Below, in pieces: positions 39,308-50,311 of a stretch of 64,000 nt of DNA (position 1 is the first letter of the stretch; each line of letters starts with the position of its first letter). Below the pieces are notes generated by a model. It saw only the letters and a program-made list of their open reading frames with translations. It was not told the origin of the DNA and made no database searches. The DNA comes from Lactococcus nasutitermitis (GTDB lineage: Bacteria; Bacillota; Bacilli; Lactobacillales; Streptococcaceae), in contig NZ_BOVQ01000002.1 in NCBI RefSeq assembly GCF_018403765.1, positions 186,001 through 250,000 of the forward strand. Direction: 5' to 3'. A program made the translations under genes and the position numbers.

Positions 39308-39313
39308 GGAGTC

Positions 39314-40234
39314 ATGACTTATTTCATTCTTGCCAATCCAAACTCAGGAGCGCATAAAGGTGCACGTGTTCTTGAAAAACTGCTTCCTTATCTTGAAACA
39401 GAGCGCGTTGACTATCGCCTTTTTGCCACTGAAAAAATCGGGCAGGAAGCTGAACTCATTAAAAAAATATGTGAGCAAAAAGAGGAAATAGACCATTTAA
39501 TCATCATTGGTGGTGATGGAACTTTGTCACTTTCTATTGATGCTTTGCCTGCGGAGATGCCATTTTCTTATATTCCTGCTGGTTCTGGGAATGATTTTGC
39601 AAGGAGCTTGTCGCTCAGCACAGACCCTATTCAGGCTTTTGTTGCTTTGCAAAAAGGAAACTCTCATGATATTTTCATTATCAAATATCAATCTCAACAT
39701 CTCAACGGTTATGCGCTCAACAATATTGGAATTGGATTGGACGCGGCGATTGTCAAGGCAACCAATGAAGGAGGAATGAAAAAGTTCCTCAACAGGCTCA
39801 AACTTGGTAGTTTATCTTATCTTTTGACTGCTTTGCACGTTTTATTCACGAAAAAATCCTTCCGCGCTGATGTTAATTTTTTTGACAGTTCTGTCAAAAA
39901 TAATGATTTATTTGACAGGGCATTTTTGATGACATTTACCAAACATCCTTACTTTGGTGGAGGTATCAGAATTGCACCTGATGCGTCAAATCTTGATGCT
40001 AACATTCATTTAGTTGAGTTTGACCGAATTCCATTGGCTAAGATTTTCCCGCTCATTCCAAAAGTACTGAACGCAACACATCTGGATAACCCCAATTTTA
40101 TTCATCATATTTCAGAAAATTTTAGTATTACAACAAGCGATAATCAACCTATTCAAATTGACGGAGAAACTCACGAAATCCGCGCAACAGAAACTCTTAA
40201 TCTCAGCACAGAAAAACGGACAATTATCTACTAA
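39314..40234 (+). CDS. Diacylglycerol/lipid kinase family protein (DagK/YegS-like)
   Basis: A 306-residue enzyme. The catalytic domain has FILANPNSGAHKG (opening), the nucleotide loop IIGGDGTLSLSIDAL and PAGSGNDFARSL, all typical of the DGK/sphingosine kinase superfamily. The probable role is recycling diacylglycerol left by lipoteichoic acid synthesis or phosphorylating a related lipid at the membrane. The predicted promoter leaves no leader. A dispersed palindrome inside (39879-39900) encodes FDSSVK in the C-terminal domain. It is convergent with rpoC. Confidence 0.88.
   Translation: MTYFILANPNSGAHKGARVLEKLLPYLETERVDYRLFATEKIGQEAELIKKICEQKEEIDHLIIIGGDGTLSLSIDALPAEMPFSYIPAGSGNDFARSLSLSTDPIQAFVALQKGNSHDIFIIKYQSQHLNGYALNNIGIGLDAAIVKATNEGGMKKFLNRLKLGSLSYLLTALHVLFTKKSFRADVNFFDSSVKNNDLFDRAFLMTFTKHPYFGGGIRIAPDASNLDANIHLVEFDRIPLAKIFPLIPKVLNATHLDNPNFIHHISENFSITTSDNQPIQIDGETHEIRATETLNLSTEKRTIIY
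39879..39900. repeat. Dispersed palindrome, copy 12 (in lipid kinase gene)
   Basis: TTTTTGACA (39879-39887), GTTC, TGTCAAAAA (39892-39900). Read as FDSSVK. Confidence 0.92.
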
Positions 40235-40248
40235 TTTCACAAATAAAC

Positions 40249-40270
40249 TTTTTGACAGTTCTGTCAAAAA
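40249..40270. repeat. Dispersed palindrome, copy 13 (intergenic, after lipid kinase gene)
   Basis: TTTTTGACA (40249-40257), GTTC, TGTCAAAAA (40262-40270), 15 bases after the stop. Identical core to copy 12, which lies 370 bases upstream. Confidence 0.92.
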
Positions 40271-40320
40271 AATTGAACACAAAATAATTTTTACAAAACT
40301 GTCAAAATTATTTTTATCAA

Positions 40321-40350
40321 AAAAATCCTGTCAAAACTGACAGGATTTTT
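40321..40350. terminator. Bidirectional terminator between the lipid kinase gene and rpoC
   Basis: AAAAATCCTGTCA (40321-40333), AAAC, TGACAGGATTTTT (40338-40350): perfect 13-base stem. Its inner part is TGTCA-N4-TGACA, the dispersed motif with arms exchanged. Confidence 0.92.
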
Positions 40351-40357
40351 TATATTG

Positions 40358-43300
40358 TTATTTTTTATCTGTAACAGCAACTGTCTCAGCAGCTGGTGTT
40401 GGTTTAGGAAGCTCTGGAGCATTTGTCAAGTCTGACAAAGGTTCAAGATTACGATAACGGAACATACCAGTACCAGCAGGAATAATCTTACCGATAATGA
40501 CATTTTCCTTCAAACCAAGCAAGTGGTCTTCTTTACCGCGAATAGCAGCATCCGTAAGAACACGTGTTGTTTCTTGGAAAGAAGCCGCGGACAAGAATGA
40601 ATTCGTTTCAAGTGATGCCTTGGTAATTCCCATAAGCACTGGACGTGCCGTTGCAGGATTTTTACCAGTAAGCAAAAGTTCCAAATTCAATTCTTCAAAG
40701 TCAGCAATATCCATCAATGTACCTGGCAAAACATCCGCATCGCCATTGTCCATCACACGCACTTTCCGAAGCATTTGACGTACCATAACCTCGATGTGCT
40801 TGTCACCGATTTCCACACCTTGACCACGGTAAGTTTTTTGAACTTCCGCAAGCAAGTAAGTTTCAACAGACAAAGCATCACGTACTTGAAGCAAGTGTTT
40901 AGGTTCAATAGAACCGCTAATCAACGGTGTTCCTCGGTGAATAAATTCGCCTTGTTCAACCAGCATTTGTCCAGACATAGGCACAACATAACTGCGTGTA
41001 TCTGTTTTACCTTTGATTGTTACTTCTTTTGTACGAGTGGCAGCATCTTCAACAATAGAATCAACTGTACCAGTCACCTCTGTAATGACCGCTTCCCCTT
41101 TAGGATTACGGGCTTCAAAGATTTCCTGAACACGAGGAAGACCTTGTGTGATATCTGTACTTGTAGCCACACCACCCGTGTGGAAGTTACGCATTGTCAA
41201 CTGAGTACCAGGTTCACCAATGGCTTGTGCGGCAATAATACCAACAGCTTCACCGACTTCAACTGTACCACCAGTTGCCATATCCATACCATAACAATGT
41301 TTACATACACCATGAGGAGTTTTACAAGTAAAGATAGAACGGATTGTTACTTCTTTAACATCAGCATTAACGATTTGACGTGCAATATCTTCTGAAATCA
41401 ATTCATTGCTACCAATAATCACTTCACCAGTCTCAGGATTTACAACAGATTTCTTCGTGTAACGACCAACCAAACGTTCATACAATGGTTCAATCATTTC
41501 ACGTCCATCAGCAATTTCACGCACAAGTAAACCACGGTCAGTCCCACAGTCTTCTTCACGGATAATCACATCTTGCGCCACATCAACCAAACGACGTGTC
41601 AAGTAACCAGACTCGGCAGTCTTAAGCGCCGTATCCGTCATACCTTTACGCGCACCGTGAGTTGAGAAGAACATTTCCAAAACAGTCAGACCTTCACGGA
41701 AGTTTGAAATAACGGGAAGTTCCATTGTTTTACCATTAGGAGCAGCCATCAATCCACGCATACCAGAAAGTTGTGAGAAGTTTGAGATATTACCACGGGC
41801 ACCAGAGTCCATCATCATGACAATAGGATTTGAAATATCTTGTTCGTCAATCAAATGATGTTCCAACTGTTCCTTAGCATCACGCCAAACATCACAGACG
41901 TGATTGTAACGTTCATCATCAGTAATCAATCCACGACGGAATTGTTTTGTGATTTGTGCCACTTTATCATGTGCAGCAGCGATGATTTCAGGTTTCTTAT
42001 CTACGACAGGAATATCAGCAATACCAACTGTCAAACCAGCAAGTGTTGATTGATGATAACCCAAATCTTTCAATTCATCAAGGAAAACAGATGTAGCAGT
42101 CGTGCGATAACGTTTGAAGACTTCAGCGATGATATTTCCAAGATATTTCTTCTTGAATGGCAATACTGTAGGCAATTCTTTCAAGAAATCTTGAATATCA
42201 AGTCCCTGTGCCATAAAGAACCGGTCATCTGTTTGTGTTGTCAAGTTGGCTTCCGTAGGTTCATTGATGAAAGGCATACCATTAGGAATGATTTCATTGA
42301 ACTTCACTTTACCAACAGTCGTAATCAAAATCTTATCTTTTTGGAAATCTGTCCAAGGACGATCCAATGAACTTGCGATGATACCGATACGTGTGTGCAA
42401 ATGTACAATACCATTTGTTCGTGCGATTTCAACTTCCTCAGGACTTGAGAAAATCATTCCTTCGCCTTCACGCCCTTCTTGTTCCATTGTGATGTAGTAG
42501 TTACCCAAGACCATATCTTGTGATGGAGTAACGACTGGTTTACCATCTTTAGGATTCAAGATGTGTTCAGCAGCAAGCATCAATAAACGTGCTTCAGCTT
42601 GTGCTTCTTCAGACAATGGCAAGTGAATAGCCATTTGGTCACCATCAAAGTCAGCATTATAGGCTTCACAAGCAAGTGGATGCAAACGCATTGCTTTCCC
42701 GTCAATCAAAACAGGTTCAAAAGCTTGGATTCCCAAACGGTGAAGCGTAGGTGCGCGATTAAGAAGTACTGGATGTTCTTTCACCACTTCTTCAAGAACG
42801 TCCCAAACATCAGAATCCTGACGTTCTACTTTACGTTTTGCAGCACGTACATTGGCAGCCAAATCTTTTTTGACAAGTTGTGCCATTACAAATGGTTTGA
42901 ACAATTCGATTGCCATCTCACGTGGAATACCACATTGATACATCTTAAGCGTTGGACCAACAGCGATAACGGAACGTCCAGAATAGTCAACACGTTTTCC
43001 GAGTAAGTTTTGACGGAAACGTCCTTGTTTCCCTTTCAACATATGTGAAAGAGATTTCAATGGGCGGTTACCAGCACCAGTGATTGGACGACCACGACGA
43101 CCATTATCAATCAACGTATCAACAGCTTCTTGAAGCATACGTTTTTCATTTTGTACAATGATATTTGGAGCATTGAGCTCCATCAAACGTTTCAAACGGT
43201 TGTTACGGTTGATAACACGGCGATACAAATCATTCAAGTCAGATGTTGCAAAACGTCCTCCATCAAGCTGTACCATTGGACGTAAATCTGGTGGAATAAC

Positions 43301-43999
43301 TGGCAAAACATTTAATACCATCCATTCCAACTTATTGCCAGATTTTTGGAAAGCTGACAAAACGTCCAAACGACGAATGATTTTTACACGGCGTTGACCT
43401 GAAACATTTTTCAATTCTTCTTTAAGTTCAGCAAGCTCTTTAGGAATATCAACATTTTTAAGCAAATCTTGGATGGCTTCTGCTCCCATTTTTGCTACAA
43501 ATGAACCAAAACCATTTTTCAAAAGTTGTTCACGATATTCACGTTCAGTCAAGAGTTGTTTCTTTTCAAGAGACGTTTCTTTAGGGTCAATGACGACATA
43601 ACTTGCAAAGTAAATGATTTCTTCAAGAGAACGTGGGCTCATATCAAGCGCAAGTCCCATACGAGAAGGAATGCCTTTGAAATACCAGATATGTGATGTT
43701 GGTGCAGCAAGTTCGATATGTCCCATGCGTTCACGACGTGATTTTGCGGTTGTTACTTGAACTCCACAAAGTTCACACACTTGATTTTTGTAGAAAACAC
43801 CTTTTAATTTACCACAGGCACATTCCCAGTCTTTTTGTGGACCAAAAATACGCTCATCAAAAAGTCCTTCACGCTCTGGTTTTTGTGTACGGTAGTTGAT
43901 TGTTTCTGGTTTTTTGACTTCACCAAATGACCAGTAACGAATTTTTTGTGGAGATGCGATACCAATTCGCATACTCTCAAATTTATTTACATCGACCAA
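40358..43999 (-). CDS. rpoC: RNA polymerase beta' subunit
   Basis: A 1213-residue catalytic subunit. The zinc-binding [20 protein letters not shown] is near residues 57-80, the active-site NADFDGD near 450, and trigger-loop and second zinc cysteines [13 protein letters not shown] further on. I start at the TTG at 43999, with GGAG six bases before it, because the family begins VDVNKFESM; the frame extends four codons to a GTG at 44011. The tail after about 1195 is a Pro/Ala/Val segment typical of lactococci and streptococci. Terminator follows. Confidence 0.97.
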   Translation of the reverse strand: MVDVNKFESMRIGIASPQKIRYWSFGEVKKPETINYRTQKPEREGLFDERIFGPQKDWECACGKLKGVFYKNQVCELCGVQVTTAKSRRERMGHIELAAPTSHIWYFKGIPSRMGLALDMSPRSLEEIIYFASYVVIDPKETSLEKKQLLTEREYREQLLKNGFGSFVAKMGAEAIQDLLKNVDIPKELAELKEELKNVSGQRRVKIIRRLDVLSAFQKSGNKLEWMVLNVLPVIPPDLRPMVQLDGGRFATSDLNDLYRRVINRNNRLKRLMELNAPNIIVQNEKRMLQEAVDTLIDNGRRGRPITGAGNRPLKSLSHMLKGKQGRFRQNLLGKRVDYSGRSVIAVGPTLKMYQCGIPREMAIELFKPFVMAQLVKKDLAANVRAAKRKVERQDSDVWDVLEEVVKEHPVLLNRAPTLHRLGIQAFEPVLIDGKAMRLHPLACEAYNADFDGDQMAIHLPLSEEAQAEARLLMLAAEHILNPKDGKPVVTPSQDMVLGNYYITMEQEGREGEGMIFSSPEEVEIARTNGIVHLHTRIGIIASSLDRPWTDFQKDKILITTVGKVKFNEIIPNGMPFINEPTEANLTTQTDDRFFMAQGLDIQDFLKELPTVLPFKKKYLGNIIAEVFKRYRTTATSVFLDELKDLGYHQSTLAGLTVGIADIPVVDKKPEIIAAAHDKVAQITKQFRRGLITDDERYNHVCDVWRDAKEQLEHHLIDEQDISNPIVMMMDSGARGNISNFSQLSGMRGLMAAPNGKTMELPVISNFREGLTVLEMFFSTHGARKGMTDTALKTAESGYLTRRLVDVAQDVIIREEDCGTDRGLLVREIADGREMIEPLYERLVGRYTKKSVVNPETGEVIIGSNELISEDIARQIVNADVKEVTIRSIFTCKTPHGVCKHCYGMDMATGGTVEVGEAVGIIAAQAIGEPGTQLTMRNFHTGGVATSTDITQGLPRVQEIFEARNPKGEAVITEVTGTVDSIVEDAATRTKEVTIKGKTDTRSYVVPMSGQMLVEQGEFIHRGTPLISGSIEPKHLLQVRDALSVETYLLAEVQKTYRGQGVEIGDKHIEVMVRQMLRKVRVMDNGDADVLPGTLMDIADFEELNLELLLTGKNPATARPVLMGITKASLETNSFLSAASFQETTRVLTDAAIRGKEDHLLGLKENVIIGKIIPAGTGMFRYRNLEPLSDLTNAPELPKPTPAAETVAVTDKK

Positions 44000-44126
44000 T
44001 TTTTTCTCCACTTCTTATAGAGTATTATTTTTGATATATAATATTTTCAATGTCTGCACTACTTTGCAGATACAAATAATACTTTTACGAAATTCTAATT
44101 TTATTGAGTTGCGTGACGATTATTTT

Positions 44127-47100
44127 TTAATCTTTTTCCACTTCAATCAAAGTTTCTTCTTCAGTTTCAGCTTCGGCAACTACAGCTTCTTGTGCTTCAA
44201 GGATTTCTGGGGTAATTTCTGGTTCTTGTTGACGCACTTCAATATCATCGTCAAGTTCACGTAGGTCAAGAACATTGCTATCACCATCAAGAACTTTCAT
44301 ATCAAGTCCGAGAGATTGCAATTCTTTAACCAAAACTCGGAATGATTCAGGAAGACCTGGACGTGGAATGCGTTCGCCCTTAACGATAGCTTCATAAGCA
44401 CGTGTACGTCCAATAACATCATCTGATTTGTAAGTCAAGATTTCTTGAAGGACATTTGAGGCGCCATAGGCTTCAAGTGCCCAAACTTCCATTTCTCCAA
44501 AACGTTGTCCACCGAACTGTGCTTTACCACCAAGAGGCTGTTGCGTAACAAGTGAGTAAGGACCAACTGAACGGGCATGAAGTTTATCATCAACCATGTG
44601 GTGAAGTTTAATCATGTACATGACACCGACTGAAATACGATTATCAAATGGTTCTCCAGTACGTCCGTCATAAAGAACTGTTTTCGCATCAGCTGCCATA
44701 CCAGCTTCTTTAACTGTTGCCCAGATTTCATCATCGGAAGCTCCATCAAAGACTGGTGTTGCGATATGCAAGCCAAGTTGACGTGCTGCCATCCCTAAGT
44801 GAAGTTCTTTTACCTGTCCGATATTCATACGAGAAGGGACACCCAAAGGATTCAACATGATGTCGATTGGTGTGCCATCTGGCAAGTAAGGCATATCTTC
44901 AACGGGAACGATATTTGAAACGACACCTTTGTTTCCGTGACGTCCAGACATTTTATCTCCGACGCGGATTTTACGTTTTTGGGCAATGAAGACACGAACA
45001 AGTGTATTTACACCTGCTGGCAATTCATCGCCATTTTCGCGTGTAAAGATGTGGACTTGGTGGACAATTCCGCCACCGCCGTGAGGTGTTCTGAGGGATG
45101 TATCACGCACTTCACGTGCTTTTTCACCAAAGATGGCACGAAGCAAGCGTTCTTCTGGTGTTGGGTCTGTTTCTCCTTTTGGAGTGACTTTACCAACAAG
45201 AATGTCGCCGTCTTTCACTTCGGCACCGATACGGATAATTCCATTTTCGTCAAGGTTGCGGAGGGCTTCTTCGCCGACATTTGGAATTTCACGCGTGATT
45301 TCTTCAGGGCCAAGCTTTGTATCGCGCGTTTCTGATTCGTATTCTTCAATGGCAATAGATGTATAAACGTCATCTTTTACCATACGTTCAGACATGATAA
45401 CGGCATCTTCAAAGTTGTAACCTTCCCATGTCATGTAGGCAATCAGCGGGTTGTTACCAAGCGCTAATTCGCCATCTTCCATAGATGGTCCGTTGACGAT
45501 GATGTCGCCTTTTTCAATTTTATCGCCAAGTTTTGCTAAAGGACGTTGATTGTATGATGTTCCTGTATTTGAACGACGATATTTTGTGATTTCGTAAACA
45601 TCTAATTCACCTGTTGAACGTCGGATACGGATTTCGTCACCATCTACGTACTCAACAACACCATTTTCTTTAGCAATGACTGCTGAACCTGAGTCATGTG
45701 CGATTGGATATTCCATACCTGTACCAACCCAAGGACTATGCGGGTCAATCAGTGGTACGGCTTGACGTTGCATATTAGCTCCCATGAGGGCACGGTTTGA
45801 GTCATCATTTTCCAAGAATGGAATACAAGCTGCGGCTGTTGCGACAACCTGTTTTGGTGAAACGTCCATGTAATCAGCTGTTGCAGCGTCAACTTCGATA
45901 TTGTTACCTGTGTGACGTGCCATAACCGTTGTATTGGCAAATTTATTGTCATCTGTCAATGGAGAATTGGCTTGGGCAACTGTATAGTTATCTTCTTCGT
46001 CAGCTGTGAGGTATTCTACTTCGTCAGTTACTGTACCTGTGGCACGGTCAATTTTACGATAAGGACTCATAACAAAGCCATATTCATTGATTTTTGCGTA
46101 AGTTGACAAGTTGTTAATCAAACCGATGTTTGGTCCTTCTGGTGTTTCAATAGGACACATACGACCATAGTGAGTATAATGGACGTCACGTACTTCATAT
46201 GATGCACGGTCACGTGAGATACCACCAGGGCCAAGGGCAGAAAGACGACGTTTGTGAGACAATTCAGAGAGCGGATTGTGCTGGTCCATGAATTGTGAAA
46301 GTTGTGAACTACCAAAGAATTCTTTGATAGCTGCTGTTACGGGACGAATGTTAATCAGTCCTTGCGGTGTGATATTTTCATTTTCAGAAGATGACATACG
46401 TTCACGAATAACACGTTCCATACGTGACAATCCAATACGTACTTGGTTTTGAAGTAATTCGCCGACTGAACGAATACGACGATTTCCCAAATGGTCGATA
46501 TCATCAACTTTGCCGATACCTTCAAAAAGTCCGAGCCAGTAGTTGATATTGGCAATCACATCAGCAGGTTTCAAAACGCGGTCTTCTGGTGAAATTTGTC
46601 CATTTGACATCAAAGTAATCACACGTTCTGAATCTTTTGGTGAGTAAACTTTAACTGTTTGAACTTCGATTGGTTCTGGAATAACGGCATCATCTGAAGG
46701 TTGGAAAACTGTTGTGCCATAACCATTGTCAAGCAAAGGTTCGATGATGTTTAAAACATCACGTGTTACAACTGTGTCTGATGCAACCAAGATTTCGCCA
46801 GTTTCTGGGTCAACGATTGGTTCTGCGAGTGTCAAGCCGAGCAAGCGATTTTTAAGCGCCAACTTTTTGTTGAATTTATAACGTCCAACAGGCGCAAAAT
46901 CGTAACGACGTGGGTCAAAGAAACGAGCAATCAAAAGGCCACGTGAACTGTCTGCTGTTTTTGGTTCGCCTGGGCGCAAACGGTCGTAGATATCTTTGAG
47001 TGCTTCTTCTGTCCGTGTATCTGATGGATTTTTATGAACATCTTTTGAAAGTGTTGTTGTCAGCAATTCGCTTTCGCCAAAGAGTTCAAGGATTTCTTCA

Positions 47101-47711
47101 TCTGAACCAAATCCAAGGGCACGTACCATTGTTGTAAAGGTTAATTTACGTGTGCGGTCAATACGCACATATCCTACACCTTTAGCATCTGTGTCTAATT
47201 CAAACCATGCACCACGGTTTGGAATTGTTGTATGACCATAAGATTCGAGGCCATTTTTATCCGTTTTGAGGTGGAAATATGAACCTGGGCTACGCACCAA
47301 CTGGCTAACGATTAAGCGTTCTGAACCGTTGTTGATGAATGTTCCCATTTCAGTCATGAGTGGGAAGTCGCCGAAAAAGACTTCTTGCGTTTTCAATTCG
47401 CCTGTTTCTTTATTTACAAGACGAAATGTTACATAAATCGGTGCTGAGTAGTTTGCATCGTGTGCACGGGCTTCTTCAACCGTGTACTTAGGTGTCTTCA
47501 TCTCGTAGCCTACAAATTCAAGTTCCATTGTTCCCGCAAAGTTGTCGATTGGGAACATTTCCTTGAATACATTTGCAAGTCCTTCATCAAGGAAGCTTTG
47601 GTAGCTTGAAGTTTGTACTTCAATCAGATTTGGCAATCCGATTACTTCTTTGATACGTGAAAAACTGCGTCTTGTACGGTGTTTACCGTATTGTACGTCA
47701 TGTCCTGCCAA
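44127..47711 (-). CDS. rpoB: RNA polymerase beta subunit
   Basis: A 1194-residue subunit. The start codon is TTG (47711) with GAGGAG eight bases upstream, giving [20 protein letters not shown]. The rifampicin region reads [31 protein letters not shown], keeping the Asp, His and Ser residues whose changes usually cause resistance. The C-terminus is an acidic tail ([23 protein letters not shown]). A long leader with a hairpin separates it from its promoter, and rpoC follows after 127 bases. Confidence 0.98.
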   Translation of the reverse strand: MAGHDVQYGKHRTRRSFSRIKEVIGLPNLIEVQTSSYQSFLDEGLANVFKEMFPIDNFAGTMELEFVGYEMKTPKYTVEEARAHDANYSAPIYVTFRLVNKETGELKTQEVFFGDFPLMTEMGTFINNGSERLIVSQLVRSPGSYFHLKTDKNGLESYGHTTIPNRGAWFELDTDAKGVGYVRIDRTRKLTFTTMVRALGFGSDEEILELFGESELLTTTLSKDVHKNPSDTRTEEALKDIYDRLRPGEPKTADSSRGLLIARFFDPRRYDFAPVGRYKFNKKLALKNRLLGLTLAEPIVDPETGEILVASDTVVTRDVLNIIEPLLDNGYGTTVFQPSDDAVIPEPIEVQTVKVYSPKDSERVITLMSNGQISPEDRVLKPADVIANINYWLGLFEGIGKVDDIDHLGNRRIRSVGELLQNQVRIGLSRMERVIRERMSSSENENITPQGLINIRPVTAAIKEFFGSSQLSQFMDQHNPLSELSHKRRLSALGPGGISRDRASYEVRDVHYTHYGRMCPIETPEGPNIGLINNLSTYAKINEYGFVMSPYRKIDRATGTVTDEVEYLTADEEDNYTVAQANSPLTDDNKFANTTVMARHTGNNIEVDAATADYMDVSPKQVVATAAACIPFLENDDSNRALMGANMQRQAVPLIDPHSPWVGTGMEYPIAHDSGSAVIAKENGVVEYVDGDEIRIRRSTGELDVYEITKYRRSNTGTSYNQRPLAKLGDKIEKGDIIVNGPSMEDGELALGNNPLIAYMTWEGYNFEDAVIMSERMVKDDVYTSIAIEEYESETRDTKLGPEEITREIPNVGEEALRNLDENGIIRIGAEVKDGDILVGKVTPKGETDPTPEERLLRAIFGEKAREVRDTSLRTPHGGGGIVHQVHIFTRENGDELPAGVNTLVRVFIAQKRKIRVGDKMSGRHGNKGVVSNIVPVEDMPYLPDGTPIDIMLNPLGVPSRMNIGQVKELHLGMAARQLGLHIATPVFDGASDDEIWATVKEAGMAADAKTVLYDGRTGEPFDNRISVGVMYMIKLHHMVDDKLHARSVGPYSLVTQQPLGGKAQFGGQRFGEMEVWALEAYGASNVLQEILTYKSDDVIGRTRAYEAIVKGERIPRPGLPESFRVLVKELQSLGLDMKVLDGDSNVLDLRELDDDIEVRQQEPEITPEILEAQEAVVAEAETEEETLIEVEKD

Positions 47712-47880
47712 GTGGATTCTCCTCTATTTGTTATCTATCTTGTCAGCATTTTATTGCTGATGATAGTGCTAAATTATAAAAGTCTGAAAATCTGATGTGT
47801 TTTTGATAAAAATATCTGAAAGTTCTCTAGTTTGTCTTTTTAATAACTTTTCAAATATTTTCTGTCAAAAAACGCCAAAA

Positions 47881-47912
47881 AAGCAACGAGAAACTGATGT
47901 TTTTCGCTGCTT
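47881..47912 (-). terminator. Attenuator-like hairpin in the rpoB leader
   Basis: On the minus strand AAGCAGCGA (47912-47904) pairs with TCGTTGCTT (47889-47881) through one G-T pair and is followed by a T-run. It lies about 50 bases after the predicted transcription start and 170 bases before the rpoB start, so it could terminate part of the rpoBC transcription. Confidence 0.6.
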
Positions 47913-47969
47913 ACAAAAGCTATGAGGACAATATTTCTCACAACATTTGCTGACAAACTGTTATCTTTT

Positions 47970-47998
47970 ATTATAACACTTTTGGGTTTGACTTTCAA
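47970..47998 (-). promoter_or_regulatory. Promoter of rpoBC
   Basis: Minus strand TTGAAA (47993-47998), 17 bases, TATAAT (47970-47975) with a TG extension. Leader of about 250 bases. The 336-base gap between the alkyltransferase-like gene and rpoB is filled by this promoter and leader; I see no other gene in it. Confidence 0.85.
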
Positions 47999-48020
47999 GA
48001 TGTGAGTTTGATTAAAAACA

Positions 48021-48042
48021 TTTTTGACAGTTCTATCAAAAA
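48021..48042. repeat. Dispersed palindrome, near copy 14 (upstream of rpoB promoter)
   Basis: TTTTTGACA (48021-48029), GTTC, TATCAAAAA: one arm base differs. Lies between the alkyltransferase-like gene end and the rpoB promoter. Confidence 0.75.
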
Positions 48043-48047
48043 TAATT

Positions 48048-48356
48048 TTACTTGTCAAAAAGAACTTTGCCACTATCTGTGACTTCAACTCCTTCTGAGC
48101 GTAGGAGACGAATTTGCTCTGCTCTGCCATTTCCAACCATACCAACATGACCTGTCGAGCGAATGATGCGCCACCAGGGAAGTTCGTATTTTTCGGAAAG
48201 TCCGTGAAGCGCACGAGCCACTTGGCGGGCGCCATTTATCTGTCCTGCACGATTGGCAATGTCCCGATAAGAGCTGACTTGTCCGTAAGGCACAGCCTTG
48301 ATTTCCGCGAGAATGCGCTTGGTTTCAGGCTTTAGTTCGTCGTAGGATTTTACCAT
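48048..48356 (-). CDS. Alkyltransferase-like (ATL) DNA-binding protein
   Basis: A 102-residue member of the O6-alkylguanine-DNA alkyltransferase family. The active-site PCHR of true methyltransferases is replaced by PWWR (LPWWRIIRS), the mark of ATL proteins, which bind alkylated bases and hand them to nucleotide excision repair. The DNA-binding helix-turn-helix region (YGQVSSYRDIANRAGQINGARQVARAL) is intact. It overlaps the end of pepO by seven bases and is therefore translated from the pepO message. Confidence 0.9.
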   Translation of the reverse strand: MVKSYDELKPETKRILAEIKAVPYGQVSSYRDIANRAGQINGARQVARALHGLSEKYELPWWRIIRSTGHVGMVGNGRAEQIRLLRSEGVEVTDSGKVLFDK

Positions 48357-50236
48357 ATCTTGACGCGTTTTTCTGGGGCGCGGTACATTTTATCTGCGGC
48401 TTGGACATCAAATGTACTGAAAAATTCGTCCAGATTTGTTGGTGGAACGTTGGCGCGGAGTTTCCCTGGTGCGTGAACATCCATTGACAACAACATTTGT
48501 TGGAACTCGATACTGGCTTTCATGCGCCAGATTTTTGCCCACTGCGTGAAAAATTCTTCAAGATTTGCATCGGCTTCAAGTTTTGTCGCTGTGAGTGCGG
48601 CAGTAATCCCGCCTTGGTCGGCGATATTTTCTGAGACAATTAATTTTCCGTTGGCTTTGCCCGCTTCGGTCTCTAAGCCGTCAAACTCGCCAATCATTTC
48701 ATTTTGTTTGATTTCGAAAGCGGCGTAATCTTTGTCTGTCCACCATTTGTTGAGGTTGCCGTATTTGTCGAATTGAGCGCCATTATTGTCAAAAGCATGG
48801 GAAATTTCGTGGGCAATCACGGCACCAATGCCACCGTAATTTTGCGAAGCTGTCTGTTTGAGTGAGTAAAATGGTGCCTGTAAAATAGCTGCTGGAAAGT
48901 TGATACTATTGGCATCAGGGCTATAATAAGCGTTGACCATGTGCGCTGGCATATGCCATTCACTTTTATCAACTTTTTCATTATATTTCTCATAATGACG
49001 GGCGGTCAAAATCTCGTCAAAACGGACAGCATCTTCATAAAGGCTGGCAGCACCAACTTTCAGACGTTTAAAAACTTCTGGAAGTTGGTCGGGATAGGCA
49101 ATGTTGACTGTGATAGCGTCCAATTTTTCAATCGCTTTTTCACGTGTAGCGAGGCTGAGCCAAGTGTTCGTGCGCAGGCGGTCTTGATAAATTTTAATCA
49201 TTGCACTCGTCATGCGTTTGACATCAGCTTTGGCTTCGTCACCAAAATATTTTTTACCATAGAAAAGTCCGATGACTTGGTCAAAATAGCCTTCTGTCAC
49301 GTCCAGTTGGTGTTTTTCCTGACTGCGTGCTTCGGAAATATTTGACAAAAAACGGCCATAAGCACTGCCTAAAATTCTCAAATCTTCACTCAAAAAGCTG
49401 GTTGCTTTGCGGGCAATTTTGACAAGCATCCAAGATTTGATAAGTTCCCAGTTTTCTTGGGAAATCAAGTCATTGAACCGGTCATAAAAACGTGGTTCAA
49501 AAATGATAATTTTCTCTGGATTTTTTTTGACAAAACTGTCAAAAAATGGTTTCAGGTCAACCGTTGTAATTTTTGACAGAAATTCTTCGTAACTGACTGG
49601 ATTGTAGAGTTCAGCGTATTTTGCCCATTCTTCGGATGTATTGGCTGAGTCAACGAGCAGACTATCAAATTTGACAGCATCAGCAGCAATTTTTTCTGCA
49701 TTTTCCACTCCAAAAGTTGTCAAAATCTCTGCCGAATTTTTCTGCCAAAAGTCGAGTAATTCTGCTTTGCGCGGATGTTCGTCCGCATAATAAGTCGTAT
49801 CTGGCAAAATCAAACCAGGGCCAGTCAAACCAAGCGCATAATTTTGAGCATCTTTCATATCAGGCTCAACACCGATTCCAAAAGGAACTGGCGCTTGCGA
49901 ATGGAAAATCAGGTCTGTCAAACGCTCAGAAAGTTTTGACAGACTTGTCAAATTTTCTATCTTAGCCAATTCTTTTTTGACAGCTGTAAAATCTGCTTTG
50001 TCCCGTGTTTTCCAGTCACCAGCCTTATTGTAAAACTTGATGGCCTCGAGCAATTCAGCATTTTCAGTCGGCAGATTTTTTGACAGTTCTGTCAAATCTT
50101 CTGTCAATGATTTTTCAATCTCTAGGACAAGTTCATCAAAAGCTGAAATTCGCGGTTTGTCAGCTGGAATTTCTGTTGTTGCCAACCAATCTGCATTGAC
50201 TGCTGCAAATAGGTCATCTTGGATACGTGTTGTCAT
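48350..50236 (-). CDS. pepO: Neutral endopeptidase PepO (M13 family)
   Basis: A 628-residue zinc metallopeptidase, of the length of lactococcal PepO, that cleaves peptides of about 5-30 residues after uptake. Zinc motif VIAHEISHAFDNNGAQF, third ligand in SENIADQGGI, C-terminal CxxW replaced by KRVKIW. No signal peptide: cytoplasmic. GGAG precedes the ATG. Its N-terminal part carries three dispersed palindromes (FDSFVK, LTSLSK, LTELSK), more than any other gene here. In L. lactis pepO lies behind oppA; here it is about 8 kb from the ami genes. Confidence 0.95.
   Translation of the reverse strand: MTTRIQDDLFAAVNADWLATTEIPADKPRISAFDELVLEIEKSLTEDLTELSKNLPTENAELLEAIKFYNKAGDWKTRDKADFTAVKKELAKIENLTSLSKLSERLTDLIFHSQAPVPFGIGVEPDMKDAQNYALGLTGPGLILPDTTYYADEHPRKAELLDFWQKNSAEILTTFGVENAEKIAADAVKFDSLLVDSANTSEEWAKYAELYNPVSYEEFLSKITTVDLKPFFDSFVKKNPEKIIIFEPRFYDRFNDLISQENWELIKSWMLVKIARKATSFLSEDLRILGSAYGRFLSNISEARSQEKHQLDVTEGYFDQVIGLFYGKKYFGDEAKADVKRMTSAMIKIYQDRLRTNTWLSLATREKAIEKLDAITVNIAYPDQLPEVFKRLKVGAASLYEDAVRFDEILTARHYEKYNEKVDKSEWHMPAHMVNAYYSPDANSINFPAAILQAPFYSLKQTASQNYGGIGAVIAHEISHAFDNNGAQFDKYGNLNKWWTDKDYAAFEIKQNEMIGEFDGLETEAGKANGKLIVSENIADQGGITAALTATKLEADANLEEFFTQWAKIWRMKASIEFQQMLLSMDVHAPGKLRANVPPTNLDEFFSTFDVQAADKMYRAPEKRVKIW
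49523..49546. repeat. Dispersed palindrome, copy 15 (in pepO)
   Basis: TTTTTTGACA (49523-49532), AAAC, TGTCAAAAAA (49537-49546), 10-base perfect arms. Read as FDSFVK. Confidence 0.92.
49934..49953. repeat. Dispersed palindrome, copy 16 (in pepO)
   Basis: TTTTGACA (49934-49941), GACT, TGTCAAAT (49946-49953). Read as LTSLSK. Confidence 0.88.
50077..50097. repeat. Dispersed palindrome, copy 17 (in pepO)
   Basis: TTTTTGACA (50077-50085), GTTC, TGTCAAAT (50090-50097). Read as LTELSK. Confidence 0.9.
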
Positions 50237-50284
50237 TTTATATCTCCACTTTCTATCTTTTCAATTTATCAATAATTATAACAT

Positions 50285-50306
50285 AAAAAAGCCCTTTCGG
50301 ACTTTT
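50285..50306 (-). terminator. Terminator of murJ
   Basis: AAAAAGCCC and GGACTTTT pair around TTTC with one mismatch, a T-run following on the minus strand; directly after the murJ stop. Confidence 0.75.
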
Positions 50307-50311
50307 AAATT

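Noticed and set aside
44127-47711. Rifampicin resistance change in rpoB
   Set aside because: The Asp, His and Ser positions of the cluster are the sensitive-type residues.
47840-48235. 131-residue minus-strand frame across the rpoB leader and the alkyltransferase-like gene
   Set aside because: It covers the rpoB promoter and terminator hairpin, overlaps the recognised gene in another frame and has no recognisable family or ribosome site.
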